Origin: Archilochus colubris
Taxonomy: Eukaryota > Chordata > Aves > Apodiformes > Trochilidae
NCBI GenBank assembly: GCA_023079485.1
Contig: CM041115.1
Coordinates: 29,378,826 to 29,442,825 of the forward strand
DNA: 64,000 nucleotides
Reading direction: 5' to 3'
Of the stretch, positions 36,185-47,843 are shown piece by piece. Below the pieces are notes generated by a model that saw only the letters and a list, made by a program, of their open reading frames with translations, ran no database searches and was not told the DNA's origin. Positions within the stretch are counted from its first letter, which is position 1; each line of letters begins with the position of its first letter. Made by a program: the position numbers and the translations under genes.

Positions 36185-38903
36185 CTTCTCTTCCTCTTCC
36201 TCCTGCTACTCCTACTCCTGCACCTACTCCTCCTTCATCAATTGCAAATAGACTGTTGTCATCTTCTATTGATGCAAATTATTGGTACAAAAATGCAAAA
36301 TCTTTCAAAGAAAACCCAACCTCTAAACATCTTTAAAAAATTGATTTTAAGTCAATCAAATGTGGTTTTACCCTGCTCTTTCATGCAGTACCACTTTATA
36401 TCATATATAATCTTATTGCCTATCTAGAAAACCAAAACACATATTTATCTGTCTAAAATGTACAAGACAGACACTACCTATAAGAAAGACTTGAAAAAAA
36501 TCCCTGCTTATTACTCTTTAGGGTCCCATCACAATTACACATGGTGAACTAGAACAGACTTGAAAGGGGTATAAGATCTGGCCAAATATATGCACACTTT
36601 TCCCTAAGCATTTTATTAAAATCTAAGCCTGAATTCACATGGTTTTGAGAATGACCAAGGCCTCAGCCAGTCCTGTCAGCCAGTTAGGCAGGGCTCTGCA
36701 GTCCCAAGACTGTCATTTATCTCAAAGATCCCCAACATGGAAAACTGCAAGATTTTCCAGATGGCTTAAGGCATTCCTGATTTTGGAACATAATGGAAGT
36801 CTAAGCTACATTTGCTTTTTCTTACTGTGCACAGGGAGGAGAGAAAATTAAAAAACATGAGCAAATCATTGAATACACTTCTCTTTCTCTGTCTACAGCA
36901 TGTCTAACCAGAACACCAAAGAGGGGTTCAAAGAAGATGAGGAGGGAGTGGAAACACTCTCCATTTAAAACCCATAGTTGGGAACATAGATGCCTTTTCC
37001 CACGTGCTTTTGTCGGAGAAAAGGAAAAGAGCTTTCTTCAACCTCCTTCTCCCAAACTGATATAATCCAAGATCCCTGAGGTGATTAAAAGCCCAGTTTA
37101 CTGCAAACAATTTGATAAGACATTAATGTGAAAGAGTTATGTTTTTTTCAAAAGGACATACTGCTGGAGGTACAAGCAGTTCTTCTCTGGAAAGCAGATT
37201 GGTGGTGCTGACCAAAGTGAAAGAACAGAAAAAGAAATTAAACAAAGTTGTTGCTTATTGAGGGTTGGTTTTCTGGGAATAGGAAATAGCAGGCAAAGAA
37301 AAGACTTTCAAAGCCTCCTTTTACACCATGGTGTTATTAGGCACTCTGGGTAGTATTATTTGTTCACACTCCTAATTTTATTTGTTCATACTACAAATTC
37401 CACCAAATCTCATAGCAACATAACTAAAATGGTGTTAAGTTTTTACAGTGATTTTACTATTGTTAAGCTTCGTTAACGTGTGCATTTTTTTTGTATTCCT
37501 GAAAAGCCAATTTCTGGTTAAAGAAACCAATTTCATGTTATATTGTTCTGAAGTGTTATTTTTCAGTCTGTTACTCTGTAGTTCTTTGTTTTGTTTAGTT
37601 AAAGCTTTGATGTGGGGTTTTGTTGCTTTTTTTTTTCATGCTACCATTTCTTCAATTTTAAATGTCAGAATATTTATTGCTTCTGCTAGGCTGTTTTCGT
37701 AAGATAAGTATGAGACATACGTTTCCTTCCCAAAGTTCAAGTACTTGAGAAAAGCAGCTTGAAAATCCATCCTTAGTGCATACTTAGGGACCCCAAAAAA
37801 CAGAATATAAAAGGGATTAAAATACTATGTTAGTGCAACATTTTAACCACCTGATTAATTAGAGTTTTATTTTCTTTTGTTTGTTTGCTTGTTTTGTTCT
37901 AGCAGTAGCTTCAAGGTTTAATCAGCATTCATTTTTCTTGACTTAAGAAGGAGCTCACGTGATCTAGTTAAAATCCCACCAAACTAAATGAATACCACTG
38001 TGACCAAAATTTGTAACATTCTCCAGTCCTGATCCTTCACAATATACTGAAGTTTCTCTTAAACAACTTGGCAGGCAGACCATACAAAAAATGTCAGGCA
38101 TCTCCAATATTTGCAGGATATGTAACTAACACAGCTTCAACTATGTAACAGTACTGCCTGCATTTAATAGGCACCTTAGATACCGGTATGGATGAATTTC
38201 CTTTTATTTTTCTCATCAGAGTTTTTAATGCATTTTAGTTTTGTCTTGTGCGTTTCATCAACCTCAGTTTCACCTTCTACTTTATTGCCATAAGCTACTA
38301 GACTGGAACAAAGCTCTGTGTGATGCATAACTAAAGAAAAAGAAATCATGTAAAGAAATTTTACTATATCTACTATGGTAGTTCTTAATCCTCCAAGCAG
38401 TGCAAGTCCTGGAACATCAGTCAAGTTTCTCAGAGAGACAAGATGAAAGATGTGAGCTGATACTGATACTTTCTCTGCTGTTAGCTGAGAGAACAAAGGG
38501 TCACAGACAAAGAGCCAAGAGAAGGCATCCTTTCAAAAGAGCAGCTTGGTGTCAGCAATAGATATGACCTAACATTCAGAAAATCAGAAATACAAATAAA
38601 AAGTATTTTTCTTTCCAAAGAAACCTTTTTGATTACTGCAGGAACTGATAGATGCTGTCTTCTCTCATTTGGGCAAAGTTAGCACAGTGATGTCTGTTAA
38701 CTTTTTGTTCTAGTTTGATTGCAGACAGGTAAAGAAATAAAAAATATGAGAGAGCTGAGAGGGAGAAAATAAATAAATCACCAGCTGTCATTAAGATTGT
38801 TATTTTTTATATTTTAGGGAGACTTCTTATATGGTCACAAAGTAATACATATTGAACCATGCATCACATCCAGCTATTACAATGCATCTTAAAATTACAC
38901 ACA
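36185..38903. other. unique sequence, one doubtful CR1 trace
   Basis: The minus frame 36928-37110 contains HLRDLGLYQFGRRRLKKALF, which recalls the [18 protein letters not shown] block of CR1 ORF2, but DNA-level similarity is too weak to call. Nothing else recognised. Confidence 0.4.
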
Positions 38904-38908
38904 TTAAA

Positions 38909-38940
<32 letters not shown>

Positions 38941-39048
38941 AAACCAACCAAACAAAAAAACCCACGAAACCAAACCAATACAAAAACAAGAAAAAACCCC
39001 AAACCAACCAACCAACCAAAGAAAAGCAAAAATCAAAAAACCACCAGA
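38904..39048. repeat. A/C-rich low-complexity tract
   Basis: (AAAAC)n followed by AACC-rich sequence including a four-fold CAAC run. Frames on both strands here are compositional. Confidence 0.9.
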
Positions 39049-39127
39049 ACATTACTGAAAACACAGAAGAGATGAGGTACAGATACCAGTTTATACAACT
39101 GATTAATATCAAGTCAAGTTGTCACAG

Positions 39128-40058
39128 TGTCACAACCCACAAGGTGGGTGCTGCATTGTCACATTTCACAAAGTGAGCACAGCCCCCCACATGGATGGGA
39201 CAAAAACACATCATGTCCCATGGAGTGAGTATGACATTATGTCCCAACGAGGTAGGGGGCATGGGTAGAGTTCCCCAGAGTAGTGGTCGGCTCAGGAAGA
39301 TTCACACTGGACCACCTCTCCTTCAGAGAGAAGCCTAATTGCAGCTGGACCCAATCTTCCTTCTTCTCTATTTAACCTCCTTTAACAACCCATTTGGTGA
39401 GATTAAGTTCAGGAATTCTCTGTGTGGTGTTATAGGAGTAAGATTATTACCCAGGAGCTTTGTATAAAAAACACAACTTTACTTAAAAGTGAGTAAGATT
39501 ATAAAACATGTCAGATTACAACTAGCAGTATTATAAACAGTAGTATTTTCAAAGCAATGGATTACAATTTAGCAAAATTTAAGGAAGTTGTCAAAACAAC
39601 AGGTTACAACTAACAAAACTTAACAAAGTTAGAACCTATGTTACCCTCATATGCTGAGATAAAGTTAGAAACAGAAACAGAGAGAGAGAGAGAGTGCGGT
39701 GAAGAAAAGATAGGAAAGATATCACCACCCTTGGATCCAGTGACGATCTTGGTAGGAATTGTGGTCCTTTGATTATGGGTGCACATCCATCATTTTGTGT
39801 GTGCCTCTTCTATGCTGGTTTACCCCACCAAAGAGGGCTCCCCTTGCAAGGACAGTGTTCAGTTTATCAGGATGGACATTAAAGGAGGGGCTACTCTTGT
39901 GAGAATATGGTCCCATTTATCTAAGTGGTGTCCCAAATGAGGGTCTCTCCTTGGGAGAAGAGATTCCAGATGGCTATAGAATGAGACCTCCACCCAAGTG
40001 CAATGTCCACTTTTTCAGGGCAGTTGTTTTGAGACAAATATTTTTTCACTATTCTACA
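39128..40058. mobile_element. LTR-like family A, copy 2, with 5-bp duplication CACAG
   Basis: Begins TGTCACAACCCACAAGG and ends ATTCTACA, giving TG..CA termini, and is flanked by CACAG at 39123-39127 and 40059-40063. At 931 bp it is the longest copy; it aligns throughout with 557-1327 and has an extra segment in its right third (about 39830-39990) that copy 1 lacks. On the plus strand there is TATAAAA near 39460. Solo LTR structure is therefore well supported, while orientation and ERV class are not. No retroviral gene is attached. Confidence 0.75.
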
Positions 40059-40063
40059 CACAG

Positions 40064-40870
40064 TTTAACAGGACACAAATTTAAAAACACCCATGTAATC
40101 CAGAAATAACTACAAGCCCAGAGATAATTTTGGTGTGTAATAACTACACTACTTGGAATATTCAGCAGGCAGAGCAGGGGTTTGCACACAGCTAGGATCA
40201 TTAGGAAGAACTACTAAAACAATAATCTTAAAAACCTTAGCGCACACTAAGATATTTAATGCATGTATATGGTAGAGCACATAAAAAGACTGAAGAAGTA
40301 GTAGGCTTCCTGAAGGGACAAAATATCAATTGATAAATAAGGAAACCTCAACTTCACTGTATAGTATCTCTGACTGATTAAAAGCACTGATACCTAAACA
40401 CAAGTACCCAGAAAGATGGTAGCTTGCATATGAACCTTTGAAGATGGGATAAAAAAAGCAGAACGGATTATCCTGGAGGCTGGAAAAAAACAACCAGGCA
40501 ACCAACCATCTGCTCATCATGCTCTACCATGATTATACTCATGGTAGTATTATGTTTCCAAATCTTTAAAAGGATTCTGAATTGTTATTGTCATTTAAAA
40601 GACAATATAGCAAGCACACGTGAACGAATAGTATAGCATGCACAATAGACAGCAAAATTCATTGTTATTTCACTATCAATTAAATGCACCATGAAGCTTC
40701 CTCTTCATGCTGCACAGCAGGTATTGTTTTGGAATAAGTATCAAAGGCAGCAGATTCAAGGATCATTGCTTTAATGCTTAACAAATTGTGTTACAACTTG
40801 CCAGTGAAAATAGTTTCTTTCTTTGCTTCCTTCTTCTCGGAAAGATAGAAACACAGAATGCCTAACAAAT
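40064..40870. other. unique sequence
   Basis: Nothing recognised. Confidence 0.5.
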
Positions 40871-40985
40871 ATCATAGAACCACAGATCATAGAATAACTA
40901 GATTTGGAACAAACCTTAAAGATCATCCAGTTTCATCATCCCCTTCATGAGCAGAACATATTAAGCATGTCCCAACTGTGAATAT
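40871..40985 (-). mobile_element. CR1 LINE, 3' end remnant
   Basis: ATCATAGAACCACAGATCAT and AGAATAACTAGATTTGGAAC, then CCTTAAAGATCATCCAGTTTC: a diverged CR1 tail on the minus strand, with similarity fading after about 110 bp. Confidence 0.8.
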
Positions 40986-41117
40986 TATGTGTCTCTCACT
41001 GACACCTGCTGCACTCTTATTGTGTTGAAACACTGAACTTTAGTTTCTATTCACTAGTCACCATTTACAATCAAGAGAAGATGAAGAAAAAATTCTTAAG
41101 AGCACTGTTTCTTTTCC

Positions 41118-41190
41118 TGTCTTTTTTTTTTTTTTTTTTTTTTCTCCTGTTTTGGTTTTTGGTTTTTGTTTCTCTGTTTGTTTTTTCTAA
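41118..41190. repeat. T-rich tract
   Basis: T22 at 41122-41143 followed by GTTTTT-type repeats. Confidence 0.9.
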
Positions 41191-41719
41191 ACCAAAGTTC
41201 TTAATGTCTTTAAGTCAAACTGCCTTCTTGCTTTAAATATTCATATTAGATTACGATTTTAGATACCATCCTTTCTGGACCATTTACATCAAAATATTTC
41301 ACATGAAAATACTTCTACTTTGTCTTAACCAGAGTCTTACTGTCAAATGATAACACACATTTATAGTGCTGAACAATGATGGGACTAGGAAAGAGAACAA
41401 AAACCAATGCATTGGCAACAACTGAGGTCCCACAAATGGAAATGAAAACCTTTGTCTGTGAATGTACAAAGTGGTAATAACACAGATGGACACAATCACA
41501 GGCAATGGCAAAAACCACAGAAGATGAGCTGTAACCATGTGAAGTCAAGTTCTTAAAAAGCTACCTGCAATTTTACCAGACATTATTTCACACCTGAAAC
41601 CACCCAACTAATGGGCAAAAAGTCCTCTTATCCAGTCCTGGTGAGCATTCAAACTGATATGTGTAATAACAACCTAGGTGACCCTTTGTTCTTTTATAGT
41701 AAAGCTGTAATGGAATAAA
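41191..41719. other. unique sequence
   Basis: Two overlapping minus frames (41299-41548) are unsupported; no repeat hallmark was seen. Confidence 0.45.
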
Positions 41720-42564
41720 AAATCTTTAACTGGGTGAAGAATAAGGATGAGGAATAAGGCTGTGCGTGTTGTTTACCTGGACTTTAGTAAAGCCTTCAAC
41801 AATTTTTTCACAGCATTCTCCTGGGGAAACTGGATGATTATGGCTTGGATGGGTGTACTCTTTGCTGGGTAAAAAATGCTAGATGTCCATACGTGGTTCA
41901 CAGAGTTAAATCCAGTTCGGCAGACAGTTACAAGTGGTGTTTCCCAGGGCTAAATACTGGGGCCAATTCTCTTTAAAATCTTTGTCAGTGATCTGGATGA
42001 CAGGAAGGCTCTACAAAGGGATCCAGACAGGCTGGTTTGATAGGATGATGCTAGGTGCATGAATTTCAACAGGGTCAAGTTTTGGGTCTTGCCCTTGAGT
42101 CACAACTCCACACAATGCTACTGGCTTCAGGAAGAGTTGCTGGAAAGCTGCGGAGAGGAAAAAGAGCTGGGGGTGTTGATTGGCAGCCAGCTGAATATGA
42201 GTCAGCAGTGTGCCCAGGTGGCCAAGAAACCAAACAGCATCCTGTCTTGTATCAGAAACAGCGTGTCCATCAGAACTAGAGAAGTGATTGTGCACTTCTA
42301 CTCAGCACTGGTGAGCCCACATCTCAAGTGTTATGTTGAGTTTTGGGACCCTTGCTACAAGAATGTGGAGTTACTGAAGTCTGGAGAAGGGCAAGAAAGC
42401 TGGTGAAGGGTTTGGAGAACAAGTCTTATGAGGAGTGTCTGAGAGAACTGGAGTTATTTAGCCTGGAGGAAAGGAGGCTTAGAGACCTTATCACTCTATA
42501 ACTGTCTGAAAGCAGGTGGTAGTGAGGTGGGTGTTGGTCTCCTCTACCTAGTGATAAGCAACAG
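41720..42564 (+). mobile_element. CR1 LINE ORF2 fragment with internal deletion
   Basis: Sense CR1 RT sequence. VVYLDFSKAFN is encoded from about 41774, and GVSQG-x-ILGPILFKIFVSDLDD from about 41935. Then the sequence jumps from GATCTGGATGACAGGAAGG directly to CTACAAAGGGATCCAGACAG, so the segment that should carry the catalytic FADD box is missing. Later blocks follow: SQQCAQVAKKPNSILSCI (frame 42059-42406), [20 protein letters not shown], then CTGGAGGAAAGGAGGCTTAG. The match ends at the polypyrimidine tract, so the element lost its 3' UTR there. It has multiple frameshifts and is dead. Confidence 0.88.
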
Positions 42565-42890
42565 CTTCCCCTTCCCCTCCCCCTCCCCCTCCTCCCTCCC
42601 CTCCCTCCCCTCCCTCCTCCCTCTTTCCCTCCTTCTCCTTCTCCTTCTCCTTCTCCTTCTCCTTCTCCTTCTCCTTCTCCTTCTCCTTCTCCTTCTCCTT
42701 CTCCTTCTCCTTCTCCTTCTCCTTCTCCTTCTCCTTCTCCTTCTCCTTCTCCTCCTTCCCCTCCTTCCCCTCCTTCCCCTCCTTCCCCTCCTTCTCCTTC
42801 TCCTTCTCCTTCTCCTTCTCCTTCTCCTTCTCCTTCTCCTTCTCCTTCTCCTTCTCCTTCTCCTTCTCCTTCTCCTTCTCCTTCCCTTTC
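42565..42890. repeat. 326-nt uninterrupted polypyrimidine tract, mainly (CCTTCT)n
   Basis: Not one purine occurs on the plus strand from 42565 to 42890. The layout is a C-rich start (CCCCT/CCCTC units) to about 42629; about 20 units of CCTTCT to 42750; four units of a 9-bp CTCCTTCCC repeat to about 42790; then about 16 more CCTTCT units. Such mirror-symmetric homopurine/homopyrimidine DNA can form intramolecular triplexes. The Glu-Gly, Glu-Lys and poly-Leu frames translated from it (42426-42979) are artefacts. Confidence 0.97.
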
Positions 42891-42909
42891 ACCTTTCTCT
42901 TCCTCCTCT

Positions 42910-44389
42910 GACCTTTGTGTTCCCTCTGCTCTCTCCCAATATTTTCTTCTCTCCATATAGCATTTTATGCTATATTTAAAAATATTTCACATAGGCACCA
43001 CTAGCTTTAATGATGGCCTAAGATTTGGCTTCACAGAATCTGATGTGTCGAATACAGGGTAGTCCCTGGCCTCTTCCCATGAAGGTCACCCCTGCAGGCC
43101 TACCCATCTACTAACACTTTTGTGTGGGCACTCAGAACAGTTAAATGTTGCACTAAAGTGTCTCAAACTTCTGCTAGATAAAGGAACAAATATTGCTTCA
43201 AGAAGGTTGAGGAGAAACATAAATTGGTTTTGCATATGGATTTCTGTAGCCGAAATAAAGGTGCTTTTGTGCTATATTATCTTCTGCCATTGATGTTTTC
43301 AAGTGCTAAGTTTACATAAATCTTGAATAACTTATATCATAGAAGCTACAAAATTCTCAATAATAGTTTGAACATCTATCCGTTCAACAGCTGAGCCTGG
43401 TGTTACAGGTAGGTGAGCTACCTGGCACTTACTTTGCAAAGAATAAGTCTGGATATTTATCACCTGTAGAAGTGCTGATGGGGAAAAACAAGTCTGGGTT
43501 TGGTCTGGATCCTATCTCACTTAGCCAGGACTACATAGCAGAAGCCATTGACTGACACTAGGATCAGCAGTCTATCATTTTTTGGATTTGGGTTCCAGTA
43601 CAGTATGTAAGTAATTTATTTGAAGCATTGCCTTCTACCTTTTTTGTTACAGTGTGGCTCAGAGCATATATTAGGTGTAACACAGGAAGGGAATGTTAGA
43701 AAACTTCAGTGCTGAATTGCAAGTAATAATGAAAACTTATAAGTAGTTTTTCAGTTCTCAGCTGGGACCAATAAAAGCCTGTGAGGAATTTTTGTAAATT
43801 ATAATATACTGTGGGGGGCCAAGGAAATGTTGTTTCTCATTTAAAATAAATAGTCCCCCCTACTAACTTATTCCTAATCATGTAAACAACAAAGGAATTA
43901 AGTAGGCCATTTCCATACATATGACTGTTTATTTTATGAAGTGCAGTTTACCAGAAATTCAGAGCTAATTGATGTAGAGGAATTATTGTTTGTAACTTTT
44001 TTAAAATATTGTAACAAAAGCCAATTATTTTATTTTATGCAAATCCATTTCTTATCGTAGAATTTAAAAAATACAGTTTTGAGTACTCAACTTGTGTTCT
44101 CTTCACACTGCAAAGCAATGGGTTTTGCCTAAAAAAAGCCAAAGTGTTTTGTCAGATCCATAGATAATAGCACATATGTTAGTGACATTTCTCATGGAAT
44201 AGTAGCAACATCACAGTTTTCTGCAGAACCAACTGTTTTTGCCTTCTACTTTGAAATTTGTATGATAGCTATAACTTCAGAAAATACACTTTAAATCTAA
44301 TAATCTACATCCACACAAAAAGAGAAAGAGCATTTAGGGTTGTTTAAAAACTTTTCTTAATAGAAATGTATTTGTTTGTCATTTTTTTC
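42910..44389. other. unique sequence
   Basis: No gene or repeat recognised beyond the end of the pyrimidine-rich zone. Confidence 0.5.
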
Positions 44390-44583
44390 ATAGAATCTTA
44401 GAATCACAGAATGGTTTGGGTTGGAAGGGATCTTAACTATCATCTAGCTCCAATCCCCCTGCATGGGCAAGGACATCTTCTACTAGACTACATTGATCAA
44501 AGCGTCATCCAACCTAACTGAGCACTTCCAGGGAGGGAACACCCACAACCTCTACAGGCAACCTGTTCCAGTTTTTCATGATG
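44390..44583 (-). mobile_element. CR1 LINE, 3' end
   Basis: Tail TCATAGAATCTTAGAATCAC, then GGTTTGGGTTGGAAGGGATC, CATCTAGCTCCAATCC, CATCCAACCTAACTGAGCAC and CAACCTGTTCCAGT. A 5'-truncated copy of about 190 bp of the widespread avian type. Confidence 0.92.
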
Positions 44584-45794
44584 TTGAAATGAGAGAATTC
44601 AAATTAGATGTTCTCTCAAGTTGTATCTATGGCAAGTGTTTAGTGGGTTTAATCCAAATAACTTGAAGGTAACTGCCTTTCTTAGAAGCTTATGAATTAC
44701 TCGATTTACTCAGCCAGTTAAAGAGATCTGAAAATGTTTTAATTTATACCATCTGATCTTCCAATTACTGAATCATAGAGAAAACACAAAATGAAAAAAA
44801 AATCTTTTGTTCATTTGATATATTTAAATATATATATTTTATATTTGATAATCTATTTTTTTATACTCTGCTGTTTAAATCAAAGGTGCCTAAACTGCCA
44901 TATGAATCTTTCCCTCCTGTTCCACTATATAGTTTCTCAAGAAAAAGAAAGAGAAATTCCAGGTTCTAGGAGTCTCATAGCCTAATCATTGTCAGGGTAA
45001 TTATGCTGTGTATTACACAGTAGCAAGAATACATAGCTCAGCTCATTTAGTAATGGTGATACGTACAATTAAAATGAGTCCTTACCACTTACACATACTC
45101 AGATTATGTCTCAGATCCCCAGCAGCACATTTCAAAACTTTAAATAGTACATACATTTTCTATAAGTGGGCATTGATAATACTGCTCTACTATTTAAGGA
45201 ATTTCACTGATATGGTGACTAGGCCTGTGGATGAAGGCAAGTTACAAGGTTCTTGATCTTCTTATTTTAAAGCAGTCCTTGAGAAAAGCTTCAACTAAGC
45301 TGCAGTGATTTCTAATTATATGAAGCAGAGCTGCAGGTATTGTGGTGCTTCACTAGCCACTTCATTCAAAGCTAGCTGATCCAATGATGAATCATATCAG
45401 AAAAACCTCCTAAAAATAATTAGCTGCTTTGAGGAACACTACAATGTTTCAAGCTGTCATGCTTCACAGTGAAGCAGGTACCAACAATATATCACAGAAC
45501 TAGAGCAACATTAAATACAAGAATATACTGATGTAAGTATTTACAAATATTTTCTCCTAACTTTAGGCTCAGTTTCTGTCTCTCTATTGCTCTCTGGACA
45601 GTGGCTATACAATTTGGCATGTTGGTGTACAATATAGAAAATTAAAATCCAGTCAAATTTAATAAATTTTGTGCCACAGCTTCTTAGTGAACCTCTCTTT
45701 GATACCGAATTCACTGCAAATGAATAAATAATTCTAGCAGCATGATAATAATATAAGGACAAGTACTCTCCAAACTGGCATAAACAGACAGCCA
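44584..45794. other. unique sequence
   Basis: Nothing recognised; short AT microsatellite-like run near 44818-44840. Confidence 0.5.
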
Positions 45795-46340
45795 AGGGAG
45801 GTAATTCTCCCCCTCTACTCTGCTCTTGCAAGAGCCCACCTGGAGTACTGTGTCCAGTTCTGCATTCCCCAACAGAAGGAGGACAAAAAACTCCTGAAAC
45901 ATGTCCAGAGGAGAGCCACTAAAATGATCAGAGGGCTGAAGCACCATCCCTATGAAGACAGGCTAAAGAAGTTGGGGTTGTTCAGCCTGGAGGAGTCTTC
46001 AAGGTGACCTTATAGCAACCTTCCAATATCTGAAGGGGGTCTACAAGAAAGCTGGGGTAAGGCTTTTTACATGAGTGTGTAGTGAAAGAACAAGGGGAAA
46101 TGTTTTCAAATTTGAAGAGTAGAGATTTAGGTTAGACATTAAGAAGAAATTCTTTATTTTCAGGGTGGTGAGACACTGGACCAGGTTGCCCAAGGAAGCT
46201 GTGGATGGCCCCTCCCCCTGTGTTCAAGGCCAGGTTGGATGGGGCCTTGAGCACCCTGGGCTGGTAGGAGGTGTCCTTGCCCATACAGGGGTAGTTGAAC
46301 TAGATGGTCCCCTAACCCTAGGCATTCCATGATACTATAT
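45795..46340 (+). mobile_element. CR1 LINE, ORF2 end and complete 3' UTR
   Basis: Sense CR1. It enters within ORF2 at a block coding [19 protein letters not shown], continues [20 protein letters not shown] and [10 protein letters not shown], then shows an indel near 45990. The 3' UTR includes AAGAAGAAATTCTTTATTTTC, GGCCAGGTTGGATGGGGCC and GAACTAGATGGTCCCC, ending in a decayed tail CATTCCATGATACTAT. 5' truncated, with few substitutions in the coding part. Confidence 0.92.
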
Positions 46341-47449
46341 TTCACAAAATCCTTAGCCAGCTCTTTGGAGTAAACAAATAGGTCTTTTTCCATGGTAACG
46401 TAGTTTATTTCATACTCTCTAAGCTGTACCACTTAATTCAATGTTTTCATTTGCATATGCATTACCTTTCACTTAAAGGGGATGAATAATTTTCCTGGAA
46501 GCCTTTAATAAAAATGAAATAAAGCTGCTTAGGAAAAAAATATTGAAATCTATGACTGTTTGTACTACACTAAATCAGATAAGACTTACGCAGACTATAG
46601 TATTTTAAAATTGTGTTTTGAACAGAGCATACAGCTTAAGAGCAGAATATGTCCTTACTGAACCTTAGACAATTATTTATAAATTCAGTTCTAACCAGCA
46701 CATATTAGAATTGAAAGACACTGCATTAGCAATTTTAAACAAAGCAAAATTCAATTTGTATGATAAACTCAAAGGCATCTACATAATATATTAGATTGTT
46801 AACTCTTTAATACTTTTATATATGATGTTGTTGAATGTATCTCAGGTAGTACTTTTTATTTTTGCTTGAGCCTTTTCGTTTGTGTGTGTGTGTGTTTTTC
46901 ATCCAAAACTAAGTAATTTCTGAATAAAAAAGGAAGAGATGTGAAAGGAAAGAAGCTATAAAGAATGCCAATAGAAACTGCAGTGAACTGGTAGGCAAGA
47001 GAAGATAAATAAAAAGAGCAATATGCAAAAAGCAATACAAGAGAGGGAAAATGGGGCAAAGACAAAGTGGGGTGTGGAGAGAGAAAAAGAAGTAAAATTA
47101 ACTTCAGTCAAAAAGCATAACAAAGAGCTTGTAATGGCAGGCAGGAATATGATCAGGTTGTGATACGTTAAAAACCAAGGAAGATAATTTTTTAAGCAGC
47201 TTGTTCATGAATTGCCTGTATTTTATTCTTTTCTTCCACTATAAGATTCTTGTAGAATGAATCATGTTGCTTATACTTCTGACTTAAAAAAAAAAAAACA
47301 AGGGAATAAAAAAATGTAGCTCAACGAAGTCAGAAAAGTCTTCTGGAGACTATCAGAATCATGCAGTTTATTATCCAAGTCTCCCATTGTCCCTTACTTG
47401 TCCTGTGGATGGATTGGATGATTATGATCTGTAGAGGACAAATGTTTTA
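46341..47449. other. unique sequence
   Basis: A (TG)8 run lies at 46880-46895. No gene recognised. Confidence 0.5.
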
Positions 47450-47843
47450 TGTGAAACGGGGAGCTTAACATCAGGTTTGAAACCCCAGCCTCAGGGTGTT
47501 CCTGTGGGTGCACACCAGGGGTCAGTAGATAGGACAGGGTTTGGTGTCTTCCTGGTGGCCACCTGGGAATGTTGGTCCCGCGTGGCAGTGTGTCCCAGAT
47601 ATAAAAGGGGGAGAAAACAGGGAGGGAGAGGGAGGGGAGGAGGAGGATTTACAGGGCATCATTGTTGTTTCCACATAAAGACTCCTTAGGGGAGGTTTGC
47701 TTTGTGAGTCATGTTGAAAAGTTCAGTTTCTTAAGTTGTATCTGTATGTTTTTAGTTGGGATGGTGTAATAAACTCTTTGTAACAGGTGTATAAGAAGCT
47801 TGTATGTGAGATTTCTTGCTGAATCTCACACCTAATGAGAACA
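47450..47843 (+). mobile_element. short LTR, probable ERV, with TATA box and poly(A) signal
   Basis: A segment with LTR architecture: TGTGAAACGGGGAGC at the left, TATAAAA at 47600-47606, AATAAA at 47768-47773, and a right end at about ...GAGAACA. Between the poly(A) signal and the right end is a perfect 9-bp inverted repeat, TGTGAGATT / AATCTCACA (47804-47830), with an 8-nt loop, where U5 would be. It is GC-richer than its surroundings. No target duplication was found, so the exact ends are uncertain, and the family was not recognised by name. Confidence 0.55.
47600..47606 (+). promoter_or_regulatory. LTR TATA box
   Basis: TATAAAA followed by GGGGGAGA, 168 bp upstream of AATAAA, as expected inside a short LTR. 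Confidence 0.5.

Noticed and set aside
36928..37110. CR1-like peptide block (LRDLGLYQFGRRRLKKAL)
   Set aside because: Similarity covers about 18 residues only, and DNA-level flanking matches are too weak for a call.
42426..42979. Long frames coding Glu-Gly, Glu-Lys or poly-Leu repeats (up to 176 codons)
   Set aside because: They are translations of the polypyrimidine/polypurine microsatellite in different frames, with no unique coding sequence.
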